Shown here piece after piece: positions 12,044-23,300 of a stretch of DNA of 64,000 nucleotides. The position numbers were made by a program, and so were the translations under genes. The stretch spans positions 424,164,400-424,228,399 of the forward strand of contig CM046874.1 in NCBI GenBank assembly GCA_025667525.1. Direction: 5' to 3'. The first letter of the stretch is position 1, and every line of letters begins with the position of its first letter. The stretch comes from Glebionis coronaria (Eukaryota; Streptophyta; Magnoliopsida; Asterales; Asteraceae). Below the pieces are notes generated by a model. That model was given only the letters and a program-made list of their open reading frames with translations, searched no databases and was not told where the DNA came from.

Positions 12044-14897
12044 TGGTGGTAAAACTATTCTCCGTATCCTTGGTGATCATCTGTATATAGTGTTTATATT
12101 TTTATCCACAAAAGCAAAATACAAAAATATAAAACCATATAAAAACAATAAAAATTGAAAAATCTAGAAAAATCCAAAAATATTTTTACTTTATTTTTTT
12201 TTTCAAGGCATGTCTTTTGGTACGATAATATTTACGGCCTTAGAAATGTTGATTAATATCGACACGGCGCCAAAAATAGAGTTCGTACAAAAGTTGTAAA
12301 TATTTCATAAAACATGTCTATATGGCTTGTAGTTATTTCAGACTGCAACCCGGTTTTCACATTAAAGTCAAGTATTTCTTATGAAAGCTTTGGCTCACAA
12401 CGGGAATTAATTTTCTCGGGCAAGGTTTACTTTAAAACCTTGTAAGGGATCAAGTTTACTTTATAACTTGGTCTAACACAAATCAATGTACGTTTCAGTG
12501 CATTTATTTGTTAAAACAAGAGAAGTCTTGTTTTTATGAAGCTATCATCTCTACAACCATAGCAATCTACAATTGGTATCTACATACTAGACGATGCGAC
12601 TACTCAACCGACGACTACAGCTCTTTCAATAGAACACGGGTCAACAATTGAGGGGGAGCAATTGTCAAGCATTCAGAATCTTCGACGCTGAACGTGCCAA
12701 GTTCACAAGTTGGTGTCAAGACAACAATACCAATCGTACGTGTGGTGTCCAGAGATGACTTCAGATGTGACGAGGCGACCAACATATGCTGCCAAGAACC
12801 ATTTGATCTTATCATATGATGTTCTCATCAATCAGGTCCAACCTTGTCAATTCTTTTTAATATGGTGAATATGTGATCATGTTACAAATCGGTATCATAT
12901 CTCAAGCGTTTGATATCCGGAAGATAAAACGGACTCGCATTTTTCTTCCCAAAACCTTTGTTAAAACTTCATTAAATCAATTGATATTAAAAACATCGAT
13001 TGGGTTAATATTTTTAATATGGGGGAGAAAATGTGATTTAATATAGGATATTATCACAAATGGTTTGACTTAATGTGCTGGCTCATCCCGACATATGCGA
13101 AATGTTTTCAAATATCATGGCATATGTTAAGGGGGAGCAAAATGGATTTGCTATATCAAAATGGATTTTCATGGTGACATATACTTACCCAAACCTCATT
13201 TAATTCACGACGATGAAGATTGTGGTGACATAAGGATGGTAGGATAGGTTAAGTCCAATGATTCTTCCAGAACCGGAGGAATCTTCCCAAGGACATTCCA
13301 TAGCTAGAAATAGTAGTCCTTAGGAAAGGTGGAGAAAGAATGTGAACGTAGCTGAATGCCGACCAAGTACTTAAGTTAGCACTGGAACAAACACAACAAG
13401 GTGCTAGTTATGACGTATTGGTAAGCATTGAAGGGGTTGAAGAATGAAAAAGAATTGTAAAGATAAAGGGTGTAAAGAAAGAAGCCCTCCTTACAACTTT
13501 AGGCAGAAACCGGGTCAATACATATGCTATTGAGATCATTGTTAATGATTCTTGATATTGAAGACAGACATCATGGACCCAGTGATGCAATGCACAACCC
13601 ATCCCAGCTAACTCAGATATCTCTCAAAAGGTATTTGTTTTAATCACACGGAGACAACACGTTATCTATCGATTTATTCACTCTGAATAAATTGGTATTG
13701 AAATGGTGGCACTCCTCTCCAGCCTCCGATCACTAAAATCCAAAGTGCACGATCGAGTCTAGAGCCATTTGAGATCATCAAATATCTCACTAGGACACAC
13801 TTTCATATTTCCTTGCTTCTTCACACACTATGAAAAGTAAGAAAGATTTTAAGAGTCCTACGTAAAATCTTCATGATCTTGCCTGAACATCCGAGTAATA
13901 CGAAAGTATTTACAATGAAGATGGAAATCCTTCTTGAGCGAACATCAAAAAGCTCATGGTAGGTGACTTGTGCGATTCTTTATGAATCAAACTTGTGATA
14001 ACTGGAAAGCAACAGCTGTTTAATTCTTAGCTGAATTTAAACACGTTCCAGGCCTCTACGCAATATCTTAGTGATCTTGCCAGAACACTCAGAGTGATAC
14101 CTTAGTGTTCACAGTGATGAGTGGAAATCCTTCTAGTGTTAACCTCAAACAGCACTTGGTAGGTAACTTGCAAGATTCTATACAAATCAAGCTCGTGACA
14201 ACTGGAAAGCAACGATGGTGCGGTTCTTAATTGAATTTCACTTGTTCCAGGAACATGAATTGACGGCTTCAAATCATGCGGATATTATTATCCAAATGAT
14301 TCACTCTTTATGTTCGCAGTCAGCTTTGGACGGTCGAATAAAGAGAACGGGTTTACCCGTGAAATCCTGTCAGGAAGTTACTTAATTGAAACTATCCGTC
14401 ACGGGTACGATATCTAATATCGTCCAACGGTCTTCACCGACCGGAGGTAAAATGCTACCGAATTAGAATGAAATGTTCAAAGCCATTTCGTTCGTGTCTA
14501 CTTATGTTGCGGCATTTGAAGACGGTGGCGTTGCGGAATCCAAGAAGAAGTCGTCCCCGCATGCTTATACTTTATGCACTTAATATCTCATCTAATTCAA
14601 GAAAGCCTAAAAGTTAAGTCTTCCGCTGTATCGAACTCTGAAGCTTTCAAGAATTACGAAGGTATAAGTATGTGGGACATGGTGTCACGAAGAGGCAAAG
14701 ATCACAAGTGATGGATGCACGAGATCAAGGCAAGAGATTAATGCTCAAAGATTGATATCAAAGATCACATCAGCATGTTCACCAGAAAAGAAAAAGAAAA
14801 AGAAAGACAAAGACTACGAGCTCAAGACAAGCATAGTATGCTAGGTTTATTTTATTATTGTAACTTAGGTAACGCCCTTGTTTGGAGTGACCTCCCT
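12044..14897 (+). other. Copia-1 long 3' non-coding region
   Basis: 2.85 kb between the pol stop and the terminal polypurine tract. No ORF with recognisable domains on either strand. It contains extra polypurine tracts resembling the terminal one (about 12651-12660, 13020-13028, 13129-13138) and a roughly 197-bp tandem duplication (13857-14251). Repeated internal polypurine tracts are described for Sirevirus-type Copia elements. Confidence 0.75.
13857..14251. repeat. Diverged tandem duplication, two units of about 197 bp
   Basis: Unit 1 (13857-14051) and unit 2 (14052-14251) share an order of landmarks: CTACG-(T/C)-AA, GATCTTGCC-GAACA, GGAAATCCTTCT, TGGTAGGT-ACTTG, ACTGGAAAGCAACA/G, and TTCCAGG at the end. 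Divergence is substantial, so the duplication predates the recent transposition of this copy. Confidence 0.8.
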
Positions 14898-14908
14898 TAG
14901 GGGGAGAT
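14898..14908 (+). other. Copia-1 terminal polypurine tract
   Basis: TAGGGGGAGAT directly precedes the 3' LTR; it would prime plus-strand DNA synthesis. Confidence 0.9.
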
Positions 14909-15228
14909 TGTTGGAAATACGTTTTACGTATTAAGAAGGATCGGTCACTCCAACGATAGTTCATGTAATAGCTCGTAGTTTAGTTAACTTTATTTGTTTA
15001 TCAAACAACATCAAGCCTAGCCTACAACATGTGTAGGCCGGCCCAAAATGTAAGCCCAAGCCCATGACAAGGGCTTGGGTATATAAACCCTCTCCTTTGA
15101 TGGAGAGGGGTGTGGTTTCATTATTTTTCACATAGTAAACATTTCTTTCTCTCTATCTTTGTGTGAAATCCACCATCTCTCTATCTCTTTCTCTCTCTAG
15201 ATACATAAGCAAGATTTACAATCCTACA
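14909..15228 (+). repeat. Copia-1 3' LTR
   Basis: 320 bp, two substitutions from the 5' LTR, TATA box at 15080-15087, followed by the second AGAGC duplication at 15229-15233. Confidence 0.96.
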
Positions 15229-15233
15229 AGAGC

Positions 15234-15396
15234 ACTGCGGAGCAATTCTCGTTAAGTTGGGTTTGAGCGATATCAAGAAGTTTCTCCTTATCACTGAGAA
15301 GATCTTTAAACATTTTAGCATATTTGGGCATGTGAGCGAGAGCCTCAGCAAAGGAGATATTGAAATTCAGTTGTTTAAACATTTTGAGAAAGTTAG
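15234..15396 (-). pseudogene. gag: Ty3-A gag-protease linker fragment between two Copia insertions
   Basis: A 163-bp island. On the minus strand it encodes the conserved M-F-K-Q-L-N-F-N-I-S-F-A-E-A-L segment and [10 protein letters not shown], which in Ty3-B and Ty3-D lie just before the protease. It connects 42182 (upstream) to 2957 (downstream). No stop or shift occurs within it. Confidence 0.92.
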
Positions 15397-16267
15397 TGAA
15401 AGTCCCTTAATATGACAATTGTTGATAAACTATAACTCTTGTAACCACGAAACACAATGAAATACTTTTCAAACGCGTAATGCTTTATTAAGTATTAATT
15501 ACAAAGTATTACAAAGTGCTATGAATACACTCGTTGAATGACAACAAGATATGAACCCTAGAACAAGTAAACTAGATTCAAGACTCAAGTTTACAAGGGA
15601 ACCAATGAGACGCTGGTAGACAGCTGGGGGCTCAGCAGTTCCAAGGTGAGAAAGAACTTAGATAAATTATCCAAGCACAAGGGTTGATTTAATTCTTCTT
15701 TCTCACTTCTATTTATAGTGTACGAGGTTGCTTCCTTAGTGGGAGTAGTTGATACGTGTCACCTTCTGAATGGAAGAGTACAACATATTAAATGCATGTC
15801 CAAATCGAGACATACCTTTAAACAACTTTAGGTGAACAGTTCTACCAACTGTTTACCTTTTGTCCCACTAGGTCGTACTAGGCTTTATCTTGAATCTCTT
15901 GTTTTGTCCCGCTCAAAACACTTGGTAGATTCTCCCGCCTAAACTATAAAGGATTGGACAAGCTTTGCTTGTCCCAGACTTCTAGGGTTCTTAAGTGATC
16001 TCTGAGTGTTGTCAATTCATAGATCCTTGAACACCAGTACATTCCTTCAATATCCCAGCTATCCATAATCGCTGGTGAGTATGACTTCAGGTTGTCTTCG
16101 ACTTCTCTGACGTTGTCTTTGACTTGAATGTTCCTGGTGTGCCAGCTGAGGCTTTGCCTTCCACTGGTCTAGTCTCTATTGCTGGTCCTCTCAGCGATCA
16201 GTAAACACTTAGTCTAATTTAAACAAATCTAGTCGGGGCCATAGTTAAAACTTTCATTGGCCCAACA
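15397..16267 (-). repeat. Copia-2 3' LTR
   Basis: 871 bp; on the plus strand it reads TGAAAGTCCC...GGCCCAACA. A TATAAATA box on the sense strand lies at 15710-15717. It pairs with 41316-42176; differences include small indels near both ends. GTTAG flanks it on the left. Confidence 0.94.
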
Positions 16268-16282
16268 ATCTCCCCATATTTG
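16268..16282 (-). other. Copia-2 polypurine tract
   Basis: The sense strand reads AATATGGGGAGAT immediately before the 3' LTR. It fixes the minus orientation of the element. Confidence 0.85.
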
Positions 16283-16444
16283 TTTATAAATTATACTAAG
16301 TATAAAATTATTGTAAGTGAATACACAGCTTCTTCTTACACATAATTTAACAAACATACCTTAGAGTTTTATTGAACATAAAGAACCTAGGCTATTACAA
16401 GAACACCCAGAGGTGTAAACATAAACAAAAAGTAAAAATGTTCT

Positions 16445-18428
16445 TCAGCGATCGAGGCCTTGATCACAGATTCTCTGGGCTTCAACTTTGTCACTTCTAG
16501 AGTTGATGACTAGCTCAACTTCAAACTCAAAATTCTCAACTGTTTTGCAATTCCTTAGGATGCCCTGTTTGAGTCTGATAAGCTGGATGGTTGATGCCAG
16601 ATGTAGTTCATTCATCCGCTGAAAGCAATACTCACAATTACCATTCATGAAGACTATACCTGTCTCTGGTTCTAAGTATACTTGGCCCCCTACTGGTTTA
16701 GTGATCTCTTTGGGCAGTACCAAGTTTATGTGCATCCCATCAACAACAATGTTTTCAGTGACCAAATTCTCCACCAGAGGCCCCATTTGGGTTTTTCTTT
16801 TCCTTTGTCCTTGAGAAGGTTGTTGTTGTGAAAGTTGAGGAGGCAGAGGTACCTTTAGCTTCTTTGCCGTGTCTCTTACCCAATTCAGCTTTGCTTGAAT
16901 ATTTTTCATCATTTGGGCAGCACCAGGCCCAGTCTTCTTTTGGGCAAGAGATAGCATTTCTAACAATTTAGAGAGGCCCAGATCTCTGAGTTTAAAGTCA
17001 CTGAAGACTTTGTAGTTGGTTAGTTGGTTCTCTCTGTAAAGGGTCATCACCACTCTCTTGTCTTTGTCAGTGTAACATGCATACTTGGTGATTTGACCAG
17101 GTTCAGCTCTTTGTTTTACAAGTCTTTCATATTCCCTTTGAAGGTTGCTCCTTTTAACTTCCAGTTCTTTGAGCTTAACCAGCTGAGCTTCTTTTACAGC
17201 AGGAGAGAGTTTGTTCAGAGCTTCTTTGCTCTTGAGTTCAGCTGCTCTGATGTTTGCAAGCCTTTGGTGTTCCAAGATTTGAGCCTTTGCCTGCTCTGGG
17301 GTAAGTGGTGGTTCATCCGCGCTCTTGAATTTGTTCAGTTCAGAGTGTTTGGAGAGCTTGGTTGTAGATCCGCCTTCTTCTTGGAGGGAGTGCATGGTTA
17401 TTTCAGGTTGTTCAATGGCAATTCCTTTTCCTTGTCTTTTATTGCTTCAGTGTTGGGGTTGAAGGATCTGAGAGGTTTTGGTGTAGGAATCCCTGTTGAA
17501 GGTGTTGGTTGTTTAAGTGATTGCTCTCTCTTAGGTGGAGCAGTATGTTCTTCTTCTTCAGAGGTGGAGGTTGCTAAATTCTCCCCCTCAGGCATAGCGC
17601 CGGTAGTAGCTGTGCCTGATCCAGGCTTGAGGAACTTAACAAATTCTTGATGGACAAATAAGCAGATTTCTTTAAGTTCCTCTTGTAACAGCTCTTGAAG
17701 AAGTTTTCTTGAAGGCTCAGACGCCTTAGCAATAGCTGCAACATTCGCTTTGACAGCTGATGTAAGGACAGATGGTATGTATTGCTGGAGGCTCTGGTCT
17801 AGAACAGCTGGGAGGTGAGCTTGTAAGGCATTTCCCAGTAGTTGCGGAAGCAATGCAGTCATAGAGGACTCCACGGTGAAGTTAGTGAAGTATCTAGTGT
17901 GGTGTTGAGTTCCTCAGCAGCATGGGTGAGTGTTTGCAATTCAGAGAGGATGACATCATTTGTGACTATGGGCTTGGTTTTACTAATGTCACCTCTCTTG
18001 ACCCAGAGAACCTCAGCAGCGAGTTCCTGAACATCTTTCATTCGAGGAACATGGACAGGCTTGAGGTTTTGTAAATGTTCTAAGTGTTGCTTGGCCCCTA
18101 ATTGCATGACATTTGGTAAGGTTAGGAAGGGAACTAGGGTTGGTGTACAGAGCCTCTGGTCCAATAGCCGCTTAGCAGCCAGTTCTTGCACATTGGGCAT
18201 TGATGGGAAGGAGATGGGTTTTAACTCTGATGTAACTTGGTCATCATCAGCATCCATATCAGCATAATCTAAAATGGTCAAGTCTTCTTCAATAATGAAG
18301 ACCTCATCCTCTGGCATGGAATCAATGTCTGACATGGCATCGAGATCTATGTGGGGGGCTTTAGCATTTTCATCACCAGCAATGGAATAGGCATCATAAT
18401 TCTGTTGTTCTTTATGAAGATTATGAGC
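16445..18428 (-). pseudogene. Copia-2 3' ORF (ORF3), C-terminal exon, in three frames
   Basis: Three overlapping minus-strand frames (18335-17859, 17874-17398, 17395-16445) together form the C-terminal two thirds of the extra ORF after RNase H; coding continues upstream of 18335 to 18428. Features are an acidic N part, a hydrophobic-heptad region (L-L-P-Q-L-L-G-N-A-L-Q-A-H-L-P near 17850), a Lys/Glu-rich helical stretch, and a terminal domain ending near 16445. The C-terminal part matches the 3' ORF I know from large composite Copia elements. This ORF takes the env position, but I see no signal peptide or membrane segment, so I do not call it an envelope. Two frameshifts (about 17865 and 17397) break it. 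Confidence 0.75.
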
Positions 18429-19283
18429 CTGTTATGATATTTGTTAGTAACCAATTGTGAAAAAAATATGAAGTTATAGATCGCCATTCGCTGCCCCTAG
18501 GTAAGCTGGGTGTGATTATCCAGCCCCCCCCCCCTAAGGATTTCTCCTTGGGACTCTTTTAGTGTGAAACAGTTATGTTGGAGGGTCGTCATTCGCTGCC
18601 CCTAGGATAGCTGGGTGTGATTATCCAGCTCCCCCATAACGATTACTCCTTGGGACTCTTTTGAGTTGTGAAAATTATGTGGGGAATGGTCACCGTTCGC
18701 TGCCCCTAGGATAGCTGGGTGTGATTATCTAGCTCCCCCTGAAGGATTGCTCCTTGGGACTCTTTTAGTTGTGAATTCATGGAAGTTAAAGGTCGCCATT
18801 TATCGCTGCCCCTAGGAAGATTGAAGGTGATTATTCAGTCCCCCCAAAAGAATAAAATATTTGGGACTCTTTAAGTTGTGACATATTTGAAGGTAATGGT
18901 CGCCTTTTATCGCTGCCCCTAGGAAGACTGAGGGTGATATTCAGTCCCCCCAAAAGAATAAATTCTTTGGGACTCTTTTCATATGAGGAGACCCAGAGAC
19001 TGCGTGAAGTGCAGAGACTCTGGGTCGGGACCTATAGCATGCTCAAGTTGGTATGGACAAAAGCACAGTCCAGAGGGTGAAGTATCATCGGGGTGCGTTA
19101 TGAGCACAAATGAATCATATCCTTGTGTTAAGACAGAGTGTACAGATAATCCTAAGAGTTCTAGGTGCTGATACAGAAACTCTATGGGTTGAGGCAAACC
19201 CTAAGACTTCATCACTCTCTCCTAAAAAATTTTGAGAGTGATTGTATGTGAACCTCCAAGAGAATAAAATGGCAAACTAATAC
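18429..19283 (-). other. Candidate intron in the Copia-2 3' ORF
   Basis: On the minus strand a GTATTAG donor at 19283 and an AACAG acceptor ending at 18429 bound 855 bp that have no coding resemblance to the ORF. A perfect TACTAAC branch-point consensus lies at 18443-18449, placing the branch A 15 nt from the acceptor. Removing the segment keeps reading frame between exons (codon ends at 19284, codon starts at 18428). The last codon of the upstream exon is TAG, an in-frame stop. The segment carries the five-unit array at 18479-18979. This is inference from sequence signals; an inserted repeat array is the alternative. Confidence 0.5.
18479..18979. repeat. Five tandem units of about 104 bp with a small hairpin each
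   Basis: Units start at 18479, 18584, 18688, 18791 and 18898. Each has CGCTGCCCCTAGG, a 6-bp inverted repeat with a 9-10 nt loop, a C-run (polypurine on the other strand) and TTGGGACTCTTT. Stems are at 18504-18509/18520-18525, 18609-18614/18625-18630, 18713-18718/18729-18734, 18819-18824/18835-18840 and 18926-18931/18941-18946. The first three and the last two units form two subtypes whose stems differ in sequence but still pair. Confidence 0.92.
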
Positions 19284-20019
19284 CTAAGAGATATCAGCGT
19301 TGAGAAGGTTCTTAGTCGTCTCTGCTGACTGGGAGACGCTAGACTCAGGTTGTTTGTTAGCGGTAGGCTCTTCAACCACATCCTCCACACAAGGGGATGG
19401 GTTCTTCTTAGTATTCTTGGTCTTGGAAGGATTAACAGAAAGGGTTTCAGAGGAAAGGGGGATGTCTTTCCTCTTCTTCTTCTTTTCCTTGGGCACCTTG
19501 GGCTGAGAAGAAGACTACACAAAGGTCTTTAACAGAGACTTGTCAGTTAGTCTTTCAGCATTAACCTTATTGTGAGGGATCAAGGGCTCTCCATCAGCAA
19601 CCAGTAGCCCAGTGACCTGCATCATGTGCTGCTGAGAGGCACTTCATCTTCCAAAGGAGTCTTTAGTGATGCAGCAGTGATGTGATAAGGAAAGAAGGAG
19701 AGAAGTTCATCATTTGTGTAGCCTTCACCCAGCATATCTTCTAAGAGAAGAGAGAGATATCTTGTGTAGTAGATGGTGGCTAGTCTGTTCTTCTTCCCTT
19801 TGTTTTCTAGCTTAGCAATGAGGTCAAAGTAAAGTATATGAGTGATCCCTATATCTTGCCCCCAAATTAAGCTGTAAGCAATTGCTTGATGGCTCCATTA
19901 AGTTGATCATAAGACCCTTGGTTTCCACCCAGACATTTCACAATGTATAACATCAGAGTCCTCCAAATAGGTGAAAAGTAGTTCACTTTGATCAGGGATT
20001 TGTTCTGGAAACCTTGGGT
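19284..20019 (-). pseudogene. Copia-2 3' ORF, middle part
   Basis: Downstream of the LARD-1 insertion, the minus strand encodes F-S-P-I-W-R-T-L-M-L-Y-I-V-K-C-L-G-G (about 19920-19980), a strongly conserved motif of this 3' ORF family. Several frames and stops follow (19560-19900), then a Lys-rich, Ser/Pro-rich segment (19496-19287) leading to the candidate splice donor at 19283. It is degraded but continuous with 24270-24694 on the other side of LARD-1. Confidence 0.7.
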
Positions 20020-20300
20020 TGTAGGTTTGCTATTTTAGATCCGGTGGTCTAACATGGTGGTAAAGGGTATTGGCAGCCATAGATGTTTTAGAGAGAGAAA
20101 GTGGTTGTATGTGAAATAAGATAAATTGTATTAAAATGAAAAATGACACAAGCAACAAACCCTCCTTGGAAGCCTAGGAGGGGTATTTATAGTCACACAC
20201 GAATAAACTATACAAAGTTGCCTAATCTAGTCCCTGTGTGTGTGACTATGATAACTAATGGGAATTCTTAAATGTCGTCACATAAAGTGAATTTCCAACA
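20020..20300 (-). repeat. LARD-1 3' LTR
   Basis: 281 bp; sense TATAAATA box at 20184-20191. It is followed on the right (upstream on the sense strand) by the polypurine tract at 20301-20312 (ATGGGGGAAGAT on the minus strand). Confidence 0.94.
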
Positions 20301-23300
20301 ATCTTCCCCCATGGGACGACGTGTAGAATTCCTTACAATATTTTACCTAACAAGTACATAATGATAGAACAAAAACTTCAACGAAGCGTCCAATGCTGAT
20401 GATGTATTCTGTGGCCTTTGACTTCAAGTATTCACTTCAAAACGACTCATCTTTGTAGTAACTTGTGGTATAAATACTGTAACGGCACGAGCTAAGTAAT
20501 CCATATACTTCTGGTTAAGGAGAAGCTTCTGAATTAACTTCCCCCTAATTCATGCCACATCTTCTTGATGTAGAAGCTTTTAAATAGCTTCCCCCTAAAC
20601 CGACAATCCTCGTAAGCAACTTCAAAGCTTCAATAAAGCTTAGAATGATTAAGCGCACAACGGAATTTAAAAAGCAAACCCCATCATATAACATGATAAT
20701 GTTTCTGTGAGGGATTGAAGGTAAGGGGCACACCAAGTAGATCAACAACGTCTCTTCTCACGCTTGAATAATTCTTCTGAATTTTTCTTCCCCTGAGAGT
20801 TCAAGTTATGGATACTAGAAAGAATCAAGACATTTCTTCCCCCACATAGTTGAAGAAAATAAACCAATCCCAAGTATGAAGCTCAAACACTGAAGTGGAC
20901 ACTTTATCCCATTCATGAAGTTGACATCATAACACCAGAGTCAATTAAGTCCCGGAAATGCACATATCTTCTTTCGGAGAAGCACCAGAGTCAATTAAGT
21001 CCCGGAAGTGCATATCTCTCCATATAGGATAATGATGATGAATAATTGCAACATCAAAACAATTAAATATCGAATCAGTAGTGTACCGTTTAGAGATTGA
21101 TAACGCCACGAGTTAAAACACTGATTTTCTCTACGGTTATGACAAATGTCATCCCGGAATGTCATAAATCAAAAGAAGGTATGAAGTTCATCACGTGTAC
21201 TCGTTGTGCATTCAATGTGTCTTCTTCTTCCCCCTTGATGGTTTCGAAACTTGGAACCATCAATAAATCGTACGCACATGCACCTGAAATCTCGTGAGAA
21301 TAGTAAATAAGCAGAATTATATATTTTGTGAGAATCAGCTGCTGATCGAAAATCTCTACTCGTAAACTCTCCATGGGCATCTTTACCAACCCACGTGAAA
21401 GCAATTTGAAGTGACCACTAATTGAATTAACCATATACATCAAACGTGAAACTGAATAAGAATCCTTCGATCTTGTGACTTAAGCTTGTACTATTGTTGA
21501 ATGAAGAACGGTGGAGAAATCTCTAAGTACTCAATGCATCACTGAAGAAGTCTATAAGCACAACACCTCTTGAAATTATCCACGTCGACTAAGCGCGTGA
21601 CACTGAGTACAACAATGTAACCCCTTTAAGTGATAGTTATCCGAGTCATCAACCAACCACCCCGAACCCGGAAACCAGATAAACAAGTCTTCATTCTAAT
21701 ATTAAGCACGAGCAAGTTATCTTTAAAAGATAAAATAAGTTCACGCCTTCGAAAAAACCGTCTTCAACTTCACGTAATTAATACCCGATCAAACAAGTCC
21801 GTAGCCACTAAAAATAAAATCGCCAAATTTTTCTTGGTCTCGTCAAAATAAATTTTATCACATTTGTCTCGTAATTTTTTGTCTCGGCACTTTGTCACGT
21901 CACTTTTGTCCCGATTATAAACAAAGTATATCATAATACCCAAATTTTATTCAAAATAAAAAATTTTGAAGTAAAAATTCGTGTATAGTGCGTTTTAAAT
22001 CACACAGCCCATTCAAACAATATAAACTCATCACAGCCCAATTTCTTTGCAAAAAAAGTCGAGCCCATGTATGCCCAGCCCATGAACTCTGTCCAGGCCG
22101 TCTTGACACTCGGCCCAATCCTAACCCGGTTTGAAAAGATTAATGGTATAAAGTACCCACCAAACCCTAAACTTAACCTAATCTCCTCACACTAACTAAC
22201 TAACCCTAATCCCCCATTTAGTTTTCTCCGCCTCTTTTTCTTAACTAACATCTCAGCCACATGTCTTTTTCTCCCAAACTCCTAAACACCTCCATCACCA
22301 AATCTCCTATCTGCTCTCATCAAATCATCGAAACATAATCCCCTTTAATCTCATCTCAACTTCACAAAGGTAATCATCTCTAAACGAGACTTGGAAGGAC
22401 GAACAAAGGTGAGATCACGGCTTCAAGAACAATAATTGTTCTCGGGTAGGTTTGAGATTGATTAAATGTGATACACAAATCGAATTAATGAAAAGATTAT
22501 AACAAAAAATTGTTATCAATCATTCATACATTAGAATATCAAAGTGGGTAAACCACATATGGATCTGTGATTCGTGATAGATTGCATGTTGGTTTAATTT
22601 GTTTAATTAAAAAACGAATGATCGAATATAACAAAGTTGTTAGGATTCGTTCTTTATTTTCGTATATTAATTAAGGTGTATGCCTTGACAGATTTGGTTC
22701 GGATTGCATGTGTTTTTGACGAAACAAAGAGAAGATATGAACATAAATGTTCCTAGTCTTTCTTTATTTTCGAAAATAAACGAGATGGATGAACCATACA
22801 TAGATCTATGATGCATGTTGTTTTTGGTTTGAGTCAAATCGAAACAAAGATACAGAAAATAACAGATTGTTATTAATCTAAATTTGTTGTCGAAAATTAA
22901 AAGGATGTTAAATCCTACACATATGGTCAATGATGAAATAAATTTTTTCGTGTAGAGATCGGATTAGATCATGGTTTGCATGTTGTTACACGAAAACTGA
23001 ATCTGAGATCACACTATTTGTTGTTCCTTGTTATTTGATTCAAGTCTAGATGGGATAGGTGTCGACGGGTTTAGGATAGATGATGTTGGTGTTGAGGAGA
23101 AATAAGGTTAGATGTGATTTTTTTCATTCAGAATAAGCTCATCCGGAATAAGCTTCATCCGGAATAAACTTCATCCGGAATAAGCTTCATCCGGAATAAG
23201 CTTCATCCGGAATAAGCTTCATCCGGAATAAGCTTCATCCAGAATAAGCTTCACCCGGAATAAGCTTCATCTGGAATAATCTTCATCCGGAATAAGCTTC

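Larger units (their letters stand above)
2958..15228 (+). mobile_element. Copia-1: 12.3-kb Copia retrotransposon, structurally complete
   Basis: Two 320-bp LTRs (2958-3277 and 14909-15228), both starting TGTTGG and ending CTACA, are flanked by the 5-bp duplication AGAGC (2953-2957 and 15229-15233). A primer site at 3280 and a polypurine tract before 14909 give plus-strand orientation. Domain order is gag, long coiled-coil extension, protease, integrase, RT, RNase H, which is the Copia order. At 12.3 kb it is far longer than the roughly 5 kb of a typical Copia, because of the gag extension (5.9-8.6 kb) and 2.9 kb of non-coding sequence after pol. Its size and repeated polypurine tracts recall Sireviruses, but its short LTRs do not. 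The LTRs differ at 2 of 320 positions, so the insertion is recent. Confidence 0.96.

Noticed and set aside
15397..16267. Independent short element or solo LTR
   Set aside because: Its partner at 41316-42176, the matching GTTAG duplication, and the primer site and polypurine tract show it is the 3' LTR of Copia-2.
17024..17650. Plus-strand 208-codon open frame
   Set aside because: It is antisense to the better supported Copia-2 3' ORF, which carries family motifs on the minus strand.
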